Assembly: GCA_000431535.1 (NCBI GenBank)
Contig: HF991816.1
Span: forward strand, 35,462 to 99,461
Direction of reading: 5' to 3'
Origin: Clostridium sp. CAG:678
GTDB taxonomy: Bacteria; Bacillota; Clostridia; Oscillospirales; Acutalibacteraceae
Length of the DNA: 64,000 nt
Below the pieces are notes generated by a model. It was not told the DNA's origin and made no database searches. It was given only the letters and a program-made list of their open reading frames with translations. Every line of letters begins with the position of its first letter. Position 1 is the stretch's first letter. Of this stretch, positions 1 to 9,900 are shown one piece after another. The position numbers and the translations under genes are program-made.

Positions 1-169
1 CCCAGCGGCAGATCACAAACCCATCATAATGGGCAACAAGCGATTTGTATGCGGCACGCCAAAGATAGATATTTCCGAATGTGTATTCGCAGTTCATACT
101 GTGTGCATAAGAATAGCATTCTGAAATCCAGTTTTTGTCTTCTAATTCCGGTGTTTTAAAATTCAGCAT
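1..169 (-). CDS. DUF2156-like protein, N-terminal part (cut by left edge)
   Basis: An open frame reads leftward off the window from an ATG at 169. Only the first 56 residues are visible. It has a good ribosome site (AAGAGG, five bases before the ATG) and overlaps the tmk stop by 7 bases, so it is the last visible gene of the dgt-dnaG-sigA-tmk operon. The visible part, with 'DKNWISECYSYA' followed by 'CEYTFGNIYLW', matches the start of DUF2156 proteins (related to the C-terminal domain of phosphatidylglycerol lysyltransferases, a GNAT-like fold) as I remember them. The function of stand-alone DUF2156 proteins is not settled and most of the domain lies outside the window. Confidence 0.7.
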   Translation of the reverse strand, partial: MLNFKTPELEDKNWISECYSYAHSMNCEYTFGNIYLWRAAYKSLVAHYDGFVICRW

Positions 170-828
170 ATAACCTCTTTGATAAAATCTTTTATTTGGC
201 TGTGGATCAATTCCATCGGCAGCGGCTGATTGCCGTCTGAACAGGAAATGATCTTCCAGCCTTCTTTTTCAGCTGCGTAAAGGGCGGCATCACGGCACTT
301 TTCAAGAAAAGAAACATTATTTTCATGCACATCTTTTTCCGATTCATCGCCGCCGTAGCGTTCTGACATAAGCCTTTGGGATATCTCCACAGGCATATCC
401 AGAAACAGAACAAGATCCGGCTTGGGAATACCGAGTTTTTGATATTCAAAATCCGCACTCCAGGAAAGATACGCATTCCATTCACTTTGATCCAGTTTTT
501 CCATCTGATAGATCGAATTGGAAGTGGCATATCTGTCCGCAACGATCAGCGTGCCGCGCTCGTAATCTTTTTTCCAGTCCAGATTATAGGATGCATATCT
601 GTCCACGGCGTAAAACGCGCCCGCGGCATATGCGTTCACGTTATCTGCATCTTTACCGAAATCACCGGAAAGATACATTTTTACAAGTGTGCTGGAAGGG
701 CTGTCATAATCCGGCAGCTTGATCTTTCTGAAATCTACGGCTTGCGCTTTAAGAAAATCAGTAAGAAGTTCTGTTTGCGTTGATTTCCCGCTGCCGTCAA
801 GCCCCTCTAAAACGATTAATTTTCCCAT
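163..828 (-). CDS. tmk: Thymidylate kinase
   Basis: Phosphorylates dTMP to dTDP with ATP, a cytoplasmic step of dTTP synthesis. The 221-residue product has the P-loop GLDGSGKS at residues 9-16, the DRYATSN motif at about 98-104 that binds the nucleotide monophosphate, the strand LFLDMPVE at about 141-148, and an arginine-bearing lid around RYGGDE at about 157. Length is slightly above the usual 200-215. It overlaps the upstream DUF896 gene by 13 bases and the downstream DUF2156 gene by 7, so translation is likely coupled. The ribosome site is weak (AGAAGAAAGA). Its place behind dgt, dnaG and sigA fits a DNA-precursor and replication operon. Confidence 0.95.
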   Translation of the reverse strand: MGKLIVLEGLDGSGKSTQTELLTDFLKAQAVDFRKIKLPDYDSPSSTLVKMYLSGDFGKDADNVNAYAAGAFYAVDRYASYNLDWKKDYERGTLIVADRYATSNSIYQMEKLDQSEWNAYLSWSADFEYQKLGIPKPDLVLFLDMPVEISQRLMSERYGGDESEKDVHENNVSFLEKCRDAALYAAEKEGWKIISCSDGNQPLPMELIHSQIKDFIKEVIC

Positions 829-1034
829 TTGTCTTTCTTCTGTACTTTCTTTTTATTTCCGTGCTCGTCCACAATATACGTGTTCTCAAGCTGGGAGATC
901 AAATTTTCCTTAAAACTGTCAATATACAATCTTCTCAGTTTTGCCTGTTCTTCTTTTTCCTCTGCCGAAAGCCCGCTTTGTTTGGACTTTCTGGCAAGTT
1001 CGTTGATTCTGTTAATCTGTTCTTTACTGATCAT
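816..1034 (-). CDS. DUF896 family small protein
   Basis: A 72-residue, highly charged, probably helical protein starting [14 protein letters not shown]. The pattern 'INELARKSK' followed by '[15 protein letters not shown]' is the signature of DUF896 (B. subtilis YnzC/YlmF-type small proteins). The family has a two-helix structure and no established biochemical function. The start ATG shares one base with the sigA stop (TGATG), and the 3' end overlaps tmk by 13 bases, so it is co-translated inside the sigA-tmk operon. The family assignment is good; the role is unknown. Confidence 0.85.
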   Translation of the reverse strand: MISKEQINRINELARKSKQSGLSAEEKEEQAKLRRLYIDSFKENLISQLENTYIVDEHGNKKKVQKKDKWEN

Positions 1035-2164
1035 CAGTCTAAAAAGTCCTTTAATTTTTTACTTCTGCTGGGGTGGCGGAGTTTTCTGAGCGCCTTTGCC
1101 TCGATCTGGCGGATACGCTCTCTAGTAACATTAAATTCTTTGCCGACTTCTTCCAGCGTTTTCGGGTTTCCGTCTTTGAGACCGAATCTGAGGGAAAGCA
1201 CCTTTGCCTCACGGGGCGTCAGCGTTTTCAACACTTCGTCAAGCTGTTCCTTGAGCAGGCTCATGGAAGCCGCATCAGCAGGCGCCAAAGCATCATCATC
1301 CGGAATGAAATCACCAAGGTGTGAATCTTCTTCCTCACCGATCGGCGTTTCAAGAGAAACCGGCTCCTGAGAAACACGCAGGATCTCGCGCACTTTTTCC
1401 GTCGGCATGTCCAGAAAATCAGCAATTTCTTCCGGCGTTGGCTCCTTGCCGTTCTGGTGCAGCAACTGGCTGTTTGCCTTTTTAACCTTGTTAATGGTTT
1501 CCACCATATGCACAGGTATCCTTATGGTTCTTGCCTGATCGGCAATTGCTCTTGTAATTGCCTGTCTGATCCACCACGTTGCATAGGTTGAGAACTTAAA
1601 TCCTTTTGTATAATCAAATTTATCAACCGCTTTTATAAGACCCATATTGCCTTCCTGAATCAGATCCAAAAACTGCATTCCGCGGCCGACATACCTTTTT
1701 GCAATGCTAACAACAAGGCGCAGGTTTGCCTCTGCAAGGCGCTTTTTGGCAACCGGATCATTATCCGCGATCCGCATGGCGTATTCAATCTCCTCTTCAG
1801 GGGTAAGCAGAGGCACTCTGCCAATCTCTTTCAAGTAAACCTTGACCGGATCATCCATTGCGGCATTGTCGTTCGTGGCAACCGTTTCCGCAGCGTCCGT
1901 CTCCTTGGGCAGATCCACTTCAAGCGGGATGCCGTCCAGCGCCTCGGAGGAAAAATCATCAATGATATTGATATTGGCGCTGTCAATCATATCATTTAAT
2001 TTTTCAAGTTCATCCACATCCAGATCCAGATCAACAATCAAGTTGTCGATCTCCTGCGCAGTAAGATGACCTACACTCTTGCCTTTCTCAACAAGTTTTT
2101 TAAAAGCGGCGGTCTTTTTATCGTCTGCCGCCTGCGGCGTGTTGTTTTTATTTTTGTTTTCCAT
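1034..2164 (-). CDS. sigA: Primary sigma factor RpoD/SigA
   Basis: Housekeeping sigma-70 factor that directs RNA polymerase to -35/-10 promoters. The 376-residue protein has a region 1.1-like acidic N terminus, region 1.2 ([16 protein letters not shown]), regions 2.1-2.4 including [15 protein letters not shown], region 3, and region 4 ending in the helix-turn-helix [20 protein letters not shown]. Length matches other Firmicutes SigA proteins. I chose the ATG at 2164: the site AGAGGAG lies seven bases before it, whereas the in-frame ATG at 2170 sits almost on the ribosome site. It follows dnaG by 18 bases, the classic dnaG-sigA order. Confidence 0.97.
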   Translation of the reverse strand: MENKNKNNTPQAADDKKTAAFKKLVEKGKSVGHLTAQEIDNLIVDLDLDVDELEKLNDMIDSANINIIDDFSSEALDGIPLEVDLPKETDAAETVATNDNAAMDDPVKVYLKEIGRVPLLTPEEEIEYAMRIADNDPVAKKRLAEANLRLVVSIAKRYVGRGMQFLDLIQEGNMGLIKAVDKFDYTKGFKFSTYATWWIRQAITRAIADQARTIRIPVHMVETINKVKKANSQLLHQNGKEPTPEEIADFLDMPTEKVREILRVSQEPVSLETPIGEEEDSHLGDFIPDDDALAPADAASMSLLKEQLDEVLKTLTPREAKVLSLRFGLKDGNPKTLEEVGKEFNVTRERIRQIEAKALRKLRHPSRSKKLKDFLD

Positions 2165-2182
2165 AATCATTCTCCTCTGTAA

Positions 2183-3916
2183 TTATGTATTGAACATCTT
2201 TCTGAATTCATCGTCTGACATATCTGCCGCCGATTTTTTATGTTTTTTTGCATTTTCTTTTCTGATTAGATCCATGCAGTCCATAAATTCTTCTTTTGGG
2301 TTATCGCTGTGATTACCTCGGGCAATGATTCCCGCAAGTCTGCCAAGTTCATCCGCGGAAAGCACGGAAGAAAAATTCATAAGATCGTTATCATATCCGT
2401 TTTTGATATTTTCGCAAATTTTATCAAAAACTTTTCTGAAAAAGCCGGCAGGCAGTTCATCCGTCTCAAAGGAAGACGCAAGCTTCATACAGTCCGGATA
2501 TTTTATCAAAAGATAAAGCAATCTGTCAACCGCTTTTATCATTTTTGAAGTTTCGCCCGTGTCGTGGCTGATCTGCTGATTTTCTCTAATCGCGTTCTGA
2601 ACAGTCGCATTCCATTCTTTTTTTCTTTGCCTGCGCCTGTTTGAACGGATATATTCCTGCAGCTGCGCATCAATGGAACTTTTATCAATACCGATCTCCT
2701 CCGCGATCCTGCTCATATACAGATCCCGCTCAACCGGTTCCGCCTGCGCAAGTACGGGCACAACAGCGGACGCGAAATCAATCTTACCCTGCGTTGTGGC
2801 AATGTTGTATCTGCCGCGCATACGCAAAATGTTATATTCTGTTTCATTCATTGCCCGATCAATCATAGCGCCGAATTTTTCCACGCCAACATTTTTTATG
2901 ATTTCATCAGGATCTTTGCCGTATTCAAAAGCAGGAATCCTGATCTTAATATCTGTGTTTCGGAAGAGGTTTACAGCCTTGTCCAGCGCTTTTCTGCCCG
3001 CCTCATCATTATCATAAGCAAGCACAACTTCGTTTGCATACCGGCTGATAAGATGCACCTGTTCATTGGTCAGCGCGGTACCGCAGCCGGCAACGCAGTT
3101 TGTAAACCCGGCCTGATTCATAGCGATAACATCCATATACCCTTCGCAAAGGATAATTTCGCTTTTACCGCTGTCCTTGGCAAAATTCAGACCGAAAACT
3201 TCGTTGGTTTTCTTATATGCCAATGTATCGTTTGTGTTAATATACTTCGGTTTACTGTCGTCCAGCACACGCCCGCCGAACGCCACTACATTGCCTCGGA
3301 CATCGATGATAGGCGTCATAACACGGTTTCTGAAAAAATCATAGTAATTATTTTTCTGCCCTTTTCTGACAAGACCCGCCTCATAGAGTTCTGTCAGGGA
3401 AAAGCCCTGGGAGCGCAAATGCTTTAACAGCCCGTCCCATTTATCCGGGGCATAACCAAGGCCAAATTTTCTAATGGTATGCAAAGTAAATTTTCTGTTT
3501 CGATAATATTCAAGGGCTTTGCTCCCCTCTTCGCTCATTAAAACCGAATGAAAATATTTTGCGGCAGCCCGGTTTGCCTCATAAATTCTGCGCCGCCGTT
3601 TGGAAATGCTGTCATCAAACCCGTCTGTCGGCATTTGAAGCCCGGCGCGCTGGGCAAGCATTTTAACAGCGTCAATATAATCCAGATTTTCTATTTTTCG
3701 GATAAAAGTAACCGCGTCTCCCCCGGCGCCGCAGCCAAAGCAGTAAAACGACTGCGTTTCTGGATATACTGTAAAAGAAGGCGTTTTCTCGTTGTGAAAC
3801 GGGCAGAGTCCTACAAGCGTGGCGCCCCTTTTTTTCAGGCTGACATAAGTGGAAACGATATCCGTTATATCGGTTTTATATTTCAGTTCCTGCAAAAAGG
3901 ATTCGTTCACAGGCAA
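2183..3916 (-). CDS. dnaG: DNA primase
   Basis: Makes RNA primers for replication together with DnaB helicase. The 577-residue protein has the N-terminal zinc-binding module (C38, H41, C59, C62 in CPFH and CFGCG), the RNA-polymerase core, a Toprim region with CEGYMD near 258 and AYDNDEAG near 302 that holds the catalytic metals, and a C-terminal helicase-interacting domain. The start is a TTG at 3916 with AGGAG eight bases upstream; a GTG six bases further in is less well placed. It lies 24 bases after dgt and just before sigA, a common Firmicutes arrangement. Confidence 0.96.
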   Translation of the reverse strand: MPVNESFLQELKYKTDITDIVSTYVSLKKRGATLVGLCPFHNEKTPSFTVYPETQSFYCFGCGAGGDAVTFIRKIENLDYIDAVKMLAQRAGLQMPTDGFDDSISKRRRRIYEANRAAAKYFHSVLMSEEGSKALEYYRNRKFTLHTIRKFGLGYAPDKWDGLLKHLRSQGFSLTELYEAGLVRKGQKNNYYDFFRNRVMTPIIDVRGNVVAFGGRVLDDSKPKYINTNDTLAYKKTNEVFGLNFAKDSGKSEIILCEGYMDVIAMNQAGFTNCVAGCGTALTNEQVHLISRYANEVVLAYDNDEAGRKALDKAVNLFRNTDIKIRIPAFEYGKDPDEIIKNVGVEKFGAMIDRAMNETEYNILRMRGRYNIATTQGKIDFASAVVPVLAQAEPVERDLYMSRIAEEIGIDKSSIDAQLQEYIRSNRRRQRKKEWNATVQNAIRENQQISHDTGETSKMIKAVDRLLYLLIKYPDCMKLASSFETDELPAGFFRKVFDKICENIKNGYDNDLMNFSSVLSADELGRLAGIIARGNHSDNPKEEFMDCMDLIRKENAKKHKKSAADMSDDEFRKMFNT

Positions 3917-3940
3917 AATGACTGCTCCTTTCTTTCAAAA

Positions 3941-4942
3941 TCAAAATTCCGCAAACTTCGGAATAAATAATCGATTATATTCTTTTAATGCATATGTATC
4001 ACTCATGCCGGCAATGTAATCACACACAGCTCTTTCCGCGCCCTGCGAATCCGCTATATTCCTATACATCTGCGGCATTTTAAAAATATTTTTGATGTAA
4101 TATTTATAAAGCCGTTCCACAATAGAATATGCTTTTTCGTCCTCCGCACGGCAGATCGGGCTTTCGTATACATTTTCAAACATAAACGCACGCAGTTCTA
4201 AAAAAGCCTTTTCACATGGTTCGCTCATACGAATGTCATCACTGCTGTTTTGTATAATATCGGAAACCAAAGTGTTGATTCGCTGTGTTTTTCTGAATCC
4301 AAGCGTTTGGCGAAGATGTTTCGGTATCTCTTCTTCCGCCAAAACTCCGGCGGCGATTGCGTCATCAATATCATGATTTATATAAGCGATCTTATCGGCG
4401 TAGCGCAAAACTCTGCCTTCAAGGGTAAAGGACTTCATACTGCCGCTGTGGCAAAGAATCGCGTTTCTTACTTCCTTTGTTAAATTGAGACCGTCCCCTT
4501 GTTTTTCGAGTTTTTCTACTACACGAACGCTCTGCTCATTATGGCGAAAACCTATATCAGAAAGATCTTTCAGCGCCTTCTCGCCCGCGTGGCCAAAAGG
4601 CGTATGACCCAAATCATGCCCAAGAGAAGCCGCCTCGGTAAGATCCTCATTTAATCTTAACGCCCGGGCGATCGTCCGCGCGATTTGTGCAACTTCCAGC
4701 GTGTGGGTAAGTCTGGTTCTGTAGTAATCGCTTTGCGGTGCCAGAAAGACCTGAGTTTTATGCTTAAGGCGCCGAAACGCAGAAGAATGCAGGATCCTGT
4801 CTCTGTCTCTCTGATAACTGGTACGAATGGTGCACGCTGCTTCCGGCTTGTCCCTCCCCTGCGATTCACAGGAAAGCGCGGCATACCGACTCAGAAATTC
4901 CTTTTCTGTTATCTCTGCTTTTTCTCTGATAGTTTTTTCCAA
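3941..4942 (-). CDS. dgt: Deoxyguanosinetriphosphate triphosphohydrolase-like protein
   Basis: HD-domain dNTP triphosphohydrolase that cleaves dGTP or related dNTPs to nucleoside and triphosphate, affecting nucleotide pools. The HD metal ligands are visible as HTLEVAQIA and the paired LGHDLGHTPFGHAG motif. The frame is open from a GTG at 4960, but no ribosome site precedes it; a TTG at 4942 has GGTGAT four bases upstream and gives a start (EKTIREKAEI) like other family members, so I place the start there with moderate certainty. It is the first gene of the dgt-dnaG-sigA operon. A -10 box (4981-4986) and a perfect palindrome lie just upstream. Confidence 0.9.
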   Translation of the reverse strand: MEKTIREKAEITEKEFLSRYAALSCESQGRDKPEAACTIRTSYQRDRDRILHSSAFRRLKHKTQVFLAPQSDYYRTRLTHTLEVAQIARTIARALRLNEDLTEAASLGHDLGHTPFGHAGEKALKDLSDIGFRHNEQSVRVVEKLEKQGDGLNLTKEVRNAILCHSGSMKSFTLEGRVLRYADKIAYINHDIDDAIAAGVLAEEEIPKHLRQTLGFRKTQRINTLVSDIIQNSSDDIRMSEPCEKAFLELRAFMFENVYESPICRAEDEKAYSIVERLYKYYIKNIFKMPQMYRNIADSQGAERAVCDYIAGMSDTYALKEYNRLFIPKFAEF

Positions 4943-4971
4943 AATGATCACCGTTATCACTATTCTGATAA

Positions 4972-4986
4972 ATAATACGTATTATA
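4972..4986 (-). promoter_or_regulatory. Probable dgt operon -10 box within a perfect palindrome
   Basis: On the minus strand a TATAAT (4981-4986) lies about 40 bases before the chosen dgt start. No good -35 element stands 17 bases upstream. The 14-base sequence ATAATACGTATTAT (4972-4985) is perfectly self-complementary and covers most of the -10 box and the expected transcription start, so it could be an operator. This is a reading of the sequence only; no regulator is known. Confidence 0.45.
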
Positions 4987-5021
4987 GACTATAAACCCTT
5001 TTTTATTCAGAATTTTTTCAC

Positions 5022-5050
5022 TTGACATATTCCGCCATACCGTTTATGAT
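5022..5050 (+). promoter_or_regulatory. SigA-type promoter of the plus-strand metallophosphoesterase
   Basis: TTGACA at 5022-5027, a 17-base spacer, and TATGAT at 5045-5050, followed by a ribosome site AAGAGG just before the ATG at 5069. The leader would be very short (about 12 bases). The promoter is divergent from that of the dgt operon. Confidence 0.8.
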
Positions 5051-5068
5051 CAAAAAGAGGTTAAAAAT

Positions 5069-5917
5069 ATGATCTACTTTTTTATTGCACTGATCGTGAT
5101 AATCCTAATCGTGGTATTTTGCTATTATCAAAACAACACGATAGACAAAACAGAATACATCATTCTAAGCAACGAAATAGAGGGCGGGATCACGCTTGCG
5201 CAGTTATCCGATCTTCACTCCAAGCCATTTAAAAAGGTGCTGAAAAAACTGGATGAGATCAAACCGGATATCATTGCAATCACCGGTGATTATATAAATG
5301 ATAAATGCAAAAACAAAAGTAAAATGCTTGCATTCGGTAAGGAACTTTTAAAGCGTGCACCCGTATTTTACATTACCGGGAATCACGAAAGACGGCTTGA
5401 AAATTTTGATGAACTCATGAAAGAACTTGCCGATATCGGCTTTCACGTGCTGCTAAACCAAACGGCACAGATTACGATCCATTCAAGCCTGATTACCTTT
5501 TTGGGGCTGGATGAAGACCAAGCGGATTTTAAAGACTATAAGGCGCGGAAAAACGGCACTTTCCAATATAAGGATATGAAGCCCTATTTTGACGAACTGG
5601 ACAAACTGGGCGGTTTTAAAATCGTTTTAAGCCATTTTCCGGAAAACTTTGAAAAAGTGGAGGAGAATAATTACAGCCAGTATGATTTTGATCTGCAATT
5701 ATCGGGTCATGCACACGGCGGCCAGTTCATTTTGCCGTTTATCGGACCGGTATACAGCCCGGGGCAGGGGCTTTTCCCGAAATATGCGAAAGGCTCATTC
5801 GGAGAAAGGCCACAATTGATCGTCAGCCGCGGACTTGGCAATGCAGAATTTCCGCTGCGGCTTTTCAACCACCCGGAAATCAACGTGGTCTATTTAGAAA
5901 AAGATAAATTTGACTGA
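5069..5917 (+). CDS. Membrane-anchored metallophosphoesterase (YkuE-like)
   Basis: Calcineurin-like phosphoesterase of 282 residues. An N-terminal hydrophobic segment (about residues 2-20) suggests anchoring with the catalytic domain outside the membrane. The metal-site motifs appear in order: LSDLHS near 45, TGDYIND near 75, GNHERR near 108, LSHFPE near 189, and SGHAHGGQF near 215. The closing GHAHGGQ and the region around PVYSPGQG are typical of the YkuE/YaeI group, which has been linked to hydrolysis of lipid head groups; substrate is not predictable here. It is a single-gene unit between its own promoter and a terminator shared with the converging yigZ. Confidence 0.85.
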   Translation: MIYFFIALIVIILIVVFCYYQNNTIDKTEYIILSNEIEGGITLAQLSDLHSKPFKKVLKKLDEIKPDIIAITGDYINDKCKNKSKMLAFGKELLKRAPVFYITGNHERRLENFDELMKELADIGFHVLLNQTAQITIHSSLITFLGLDEDQADFKDYKARKNGTFQYKDMKPYFDELDKLGGFKIVLSHFPENFEKVEENNYSQYDFDLQLSGHAHGGQFILPFIGPVYSPGQGLFPKYAKGSFGERPQLIVSRGLGNAEFPLRLFNHPEINVVYLEKDKFD

Positions 5918-5926
5918 ATCACATGT

Positions 5927-5966
5927 AAAGATCTCACGCAAAGCGGCGCGGGATCTTTTATATTTT
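5927..5966 (+). terminator. Terminator between the metallophosphoesterase gene and yigZ
   Basis: The arms AAAGATCTC and GGGATCTTT pair with one wobble, extended by CGC/GCG around a short loop, and are followed by a T-rich run. It directly follows the plus-strand stop and also overlaps the end of the converging yigZ gene. Confidence 0.7.
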
Positions 5967-6578
5967 TGCATACTTTTCACCGGTTTTCACAAACGAGTAC
6001 CGCCCGCCGCTGAGTTCCGTCAGCTTTTCAGATATTGATTTACAGGCGGTGTCCCTTGCAGAGAAAATCATTTTGACTCGATCGGTAAAAACGCAGTCTT
6101 CAACATTTGCACCGCACTCTTCCAGGAGAATCCGTGCTCTTTCATAAAAAGAGTAATCAATCTCGATTTCGGCAGCAATGCACGGCGCCATGGTAACAAT
6201 TCTGCCGGCGTCCAGCGCAATCTTTGATGCGTGTGAATACGCGCGGACCAAACCGCCTGTGCCAAGCAGCACCCCACCGAAATATCTTGTTACAACAACA
6301 CACACATCCTTGACTTCGCTTTTCAAGATCACATCCAGCACGGGAACACCGGCTGTTCCGGAGGGTTCGCCGTCATCACTGCAGCGCTGAAGGTGATCTT
6401 TAAGCAAAACATAGGCGGGCACATTATGTGTTGCCTCACGGTTTGCCATTTTGATCTCATTAATAAAATCCTGTGCCTCCTGCACTGATTTTACAGGTTT
6501 GACATAACCGATAAACCTTGACTTTTTTTCAACAAATTCAGATGCTGCCTGTTTTTCAACCGTTTTGTACTCAACCAT
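5958..6578 (-). CDS. YigZ/IMPACT family protein
   Basis: Protein of 206 residues of the UPF0029 (YigZ/YvyE/IMPACT) family. The signature ECSDDGEPSGTAGVP-like stretch is present as RCSDDGEPSGTAGVPVL near residue 67, followed by VVVTRYFGGVLLGTGGLVRAY, the most conserved part of the family, and a C-terminal ferredoxin-like domain. The role is unclear; eukaryotic IMPACT acts in translation control and some bacterial members bind RNA. The start is the ATG at 6578, with GGTGA six bases upstream; an in-frame TTG at 6581 is less likely. It lies beyond the rpmE terminator, so part of its expression may be read-through. Confidence 0.9.
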   Translation of the reverse strand: MVEYKTVEKQAASEFVEKKSRFIGYVKPVKSVQEAQDFINEIKMANREATHNVPAYVLLKDHLQRCSDDGEPSGTAGVPVLDVILKSEVKDVCVVVTRYFGGVLLGTGGLVRAYSHASKIALDAGRIVTMAPCIAAEIEIDYSFYERARILLEECGANVEDCVFTDRVKMIFSARDTACKSISEKLTELSGGRYSFVKTGEKYAKI

Positions 6579-6591
6579 CAAAAATCACCAA

Positions 6592-6620
6592 AGAAAAAAG
6601 GCAACGCAAAACGCTGCCTT
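6592..6620 (-). terminator. Rho-independent terminator of rpmE
   Basis: On the minus strand the arms AAGGCAGCG and CGTTGCCTT form a stem with one wobble pair and are followed by a run of T. It starts about ten bases after the rpmE stop. Confidence 0.85.
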
Positions 6621-6629
6621 CAATTTCAT

Positions 6630-6833
6630 TTACGCTTTTTTGCCGTATCTCTTATTGAATCTGTCTACACGGCCGCCTGTGTCAACAAGCTTCTGTTTGC
6701 CGGTAAAGAAAGGATGGCATTTGGAGCAAATATCTACCTTGAGTTCTTTTTTTGTGCTCTTGGTTTCATAAGTTGCGCCGCAAGCGCACTTAACAGTACA
6801 AGTATCATAGTTGGGATGAATTCCGTCTTTCAT
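6630..6833 (-). CDS. rpmE: Ribosomal protein bL31, zinc-binding form
   Basis: The 67-residue product is a full-length bL31 of the large ribosomal subunit, starting MKDGIHPNY. Cysteines in CACG (16, 18) and CSKC (36, 39) form the zinc site of the C+ form, as opposed to the zinc-free paralogue induced on zinc limitation. The C-terminal half ([20 protein letters not shown]) is canonical. The ribosome site AAAGAGGTG is strong. It has its own promoter (6875-6903) and terminator (6592-6620), so it is transcribed mostly alone. Confidence 0.97.
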   Translation of the reverse strand: MKDGIHPNYDTCTVKCACGATYETKSTKKELKVDICSKCHPFFTGKQKLVDTGGRVDRFNKRYGKKA

Positions 6834-6874
6834 TTCTTTTCACCTCTTTAATTAAATTCTTCTAATGCTAAAGA

Positions 6875-6903
6875 ATAATACCACAAGTAAACATAAATTG
6901 CAA
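6875..6903 (-). promoter_or_regulatory. Promoter of rpmE
   Basis: On the minus strand TTGCAA (6898-6903), a spacer of 17 bases, and TATTAT (6875-6880), about 42 bases before the rpmE ATG. It fits a strong housekeeping promoter. Confidence 0.85.
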
Positions 6904-6918
6904 GTGTTTTTTTGCATT

Positions 6919-9900
6919 TTATCCGTATTTGCACACTTTTGAAAGAGAAAATGAGTATAAAACAGCAGATTTAACCGGCTTTTGCAACGTTTTTTCAATC
7001 ACTTTTCTGTAAAAAGCAATTTGGTTTTTATATCTTTCCAAGAGTTCCGATTCCGTTTTTACTCTATCCGTTTTATAATCCACAAGCACAAGCTCGCCGT
7101 TCTCCTCAAAAACGCAATCTGAAATGCCACGTACAAGCACCTGCTCTTCTGAATCGGTGTCAAACACTTCATTCGCTTTTACAAAAGAAGAAATCTTAAT
7201 TTCCCTGTAAATATGACCGGAAGAAAACATCCGGCTTGCAAAATCACTCATAAAGAAATCCCGCAACTGCTTTCTGTTCAGAGACTGCGCCTGAATTTCA
7301 GTAAGAAAGCCGCATTCAGCAAGACGGGATATTTCTTTTTCAATATCCTCACTTGCCAACTTGTAGTTGCAAAACTGCATAAAGGTGTGCATAGCCGTAC
7401 CTTTCTGGCCGGGCGTGAGACCCCCGTCATTCATGAAAGCAGGTTTGGAAAGTGCAAAAAATTCCTGGTGTGCATCCTTTTTATCCAGCTCGGACGCATT
7501 TAATTTTGCTGTGATATGTATATTTTTGAGACCCGGATATTTATAATTTACGCGTTCATCAATCAGTTCAATAACAGACGCATCCGGCTCCGCCGGCTCA
7601 AGATCAGAAGAAAATGTATCTTCTGTTTCAAAATTGCACACCTCTATATTCATCGAAAAACTGCTGTCTAAAACGCGAACAGCAACAGGCGAAGACGATC
7701 TAAGTTCGCCTCCATCCGGATGCAAAAGCGCGCAACAGAGCAAAAAATCCGCGTCGCAGCTGATATCCCGGCATATGCAGGGATCCATGGTTCCGCCGGC
7801 GATCTTTACGGCATCGGAAAGGATCCTGTTTTCAAGATTTTCATAAGAGAGCATAGCAATAAACTGCTCTTTTGCCCTGGTAACAGCCACATAAAGCACA
7901 CGCAGATTTTCGCTGAGCGCCGCACTTTTATTGATATTTTTCAGAATCTTATTCGGAAGTGTTTCCATACGGTAAAGCTGCTCTTCATTATGGCGCTTTA
8001 AAGAAACGCCGAAACGCTCATTAAAAAGAATATTGTTATTAAGATCGCTGTAATTATACTTTCTGGAAGTTCCGGCAAGAATCACGACCGGGAATTCAAG
8101 CCCCTTGGAATGATGAATGCTCATGATCTTTACGGCATTTTCACTTCCTGCATTCAATTCCGCAGCCTTTATCCCCTCCCCGCTTTCCGCGATCCCGTCT
8201 ATCAGGCGAAGAAAAGACGTCAGCCCCACACCGGAAGATGCATCAAAATTACGGGCAAACGCAATAAACGCATTGATATTGGCATTTCTCTGCATCGCGT
8301 TGCCGAGCGCATTCATATAGGCAAAAACACTTTTATATTCGCAGATATATTGAATAAAGGAGGAGATATTCATTGTTACGGCGGTTTTGGAAAACATCTG
8401 TATTTCTTTAATAAACGAAACCGCCTTTTCCGATTTGGAATTCACAACGCTGGTATAAAGGCTGTGTTTAGCGCCGCCGCTCTCCAGTTTGATCTCTGCA
8501 AGCTCATCAGCGGTAAAACCGTAAAACGACGACATCATAACGGACAGCATAGGAATATCTCTTGAAGGGTTGTCAATGACTTTTAAAAGAGACAAAAGCA
8601 TTTTAATCTCTGCGCACTCCAAAAGATTTGCGTTGGTTTCACACACCGTGGGAATACCAAAAGAATTCAGAACACGATCATACGTGTCAATATGGTTTTT
8701 ACTGCTGCGCAAAAGTATGGCAAAATCACCGAATTTTATATTGCGTTCTCTGCCGTTATCGGTAACCTGTTCCTGTGCTTTTATCTTTTTCTGTATCAGT
8801 TTCGCAATCTCCGCAGCCTCGCACTCGTCCATATCTGGAGATTTGCAGCCATCCGTGATTTTCAGGCTGATGCAGGGTTCCTGACGTTCGGGATAGACAG
8901 CGCCGCAGTTCAGGTACTCTTTTTCATTGTAATCGAGTTCCCCTGCTTTTTTGCTCATGAAAATTGAGAACAAAAAATTGGTGAAATCGCAAATATCTTT
9001 TCGTGAACGGAAATTCCGATCAAGAATGACCCTCGCGTCCCCAGCCGGCGAATCTTGATTATAATCCCGGTATGTTTCCTTTTTCTGATTAAAGATGTAC
9101 GGCATGGCAAGGCGGAACTTATATATGCTTTGCTTAACATCACCAACCATAAATCTGTTGCTACCGTTCGAAAGCAGCCAAAACAGCGTATCCTGCGCCT
9201 CGTTTGTATCCTGATATTCATCTACCAAAATCTCATAAAAAGAAGACTCCAGTTCTTTTGCAACATTGGATTTAACGATATTGCCGTCTTCATCCACATC
9301 CATCAAAAGATCAAGTGCAAAATGCTCTATATCGGAAAACGTGTATGCATTCCTTTCCTGTTTGTGTTTCATGTATTCTTCCGAAAAGCGCGCTACAACC
9401 TTATAAAGCGTTTGCAGGATCGGATAAAGCGCTGCGTTATCTTCTTCAAAGCGGGAGGACGGTATAGTGATCTCTTTTCGAAGCGCATTCAGGATATCTT
9501 TATAGAAATTTCTGCGCGAAACGATCTCATCCTTATAGCCCGGCGTTTCAAAACTCTTTTTTGAAGGATAAAATCTTGGAAATTCAAGATTTGATAATTC
9601 TTCAATTAAGTTATCCCAACCAAGTTCAAGGGCACAAATCAGCCTGTTGCACTGCGCATTTTCTGCGCCAAGGATCTCCATATAATAGCCGGCGCAACTG
9701 TCCTGTTCGTCAATAAAGGCAAGGCATTCGTCAGACAGTTTCATTGCATAATGCAGTTTATCTGATACAGATTCCACTGCTGCTGCATACCACACGCTGT
9801 TTTCAAAAGGCGTGCCCGGTTTATAAGCGTCTATCATACGTGAAAGCCATAAAAGCGGCATTGGCTGTGCAGAAATATAATTGTAAGTATTTTTTACAGC

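Noticed and set aside
780..1370. 196-codon and other plus-strand frames over tmk, DUF896 and sigA
   Set aside because: All are shadows of recognised minus-strand genes and carry no family motif.
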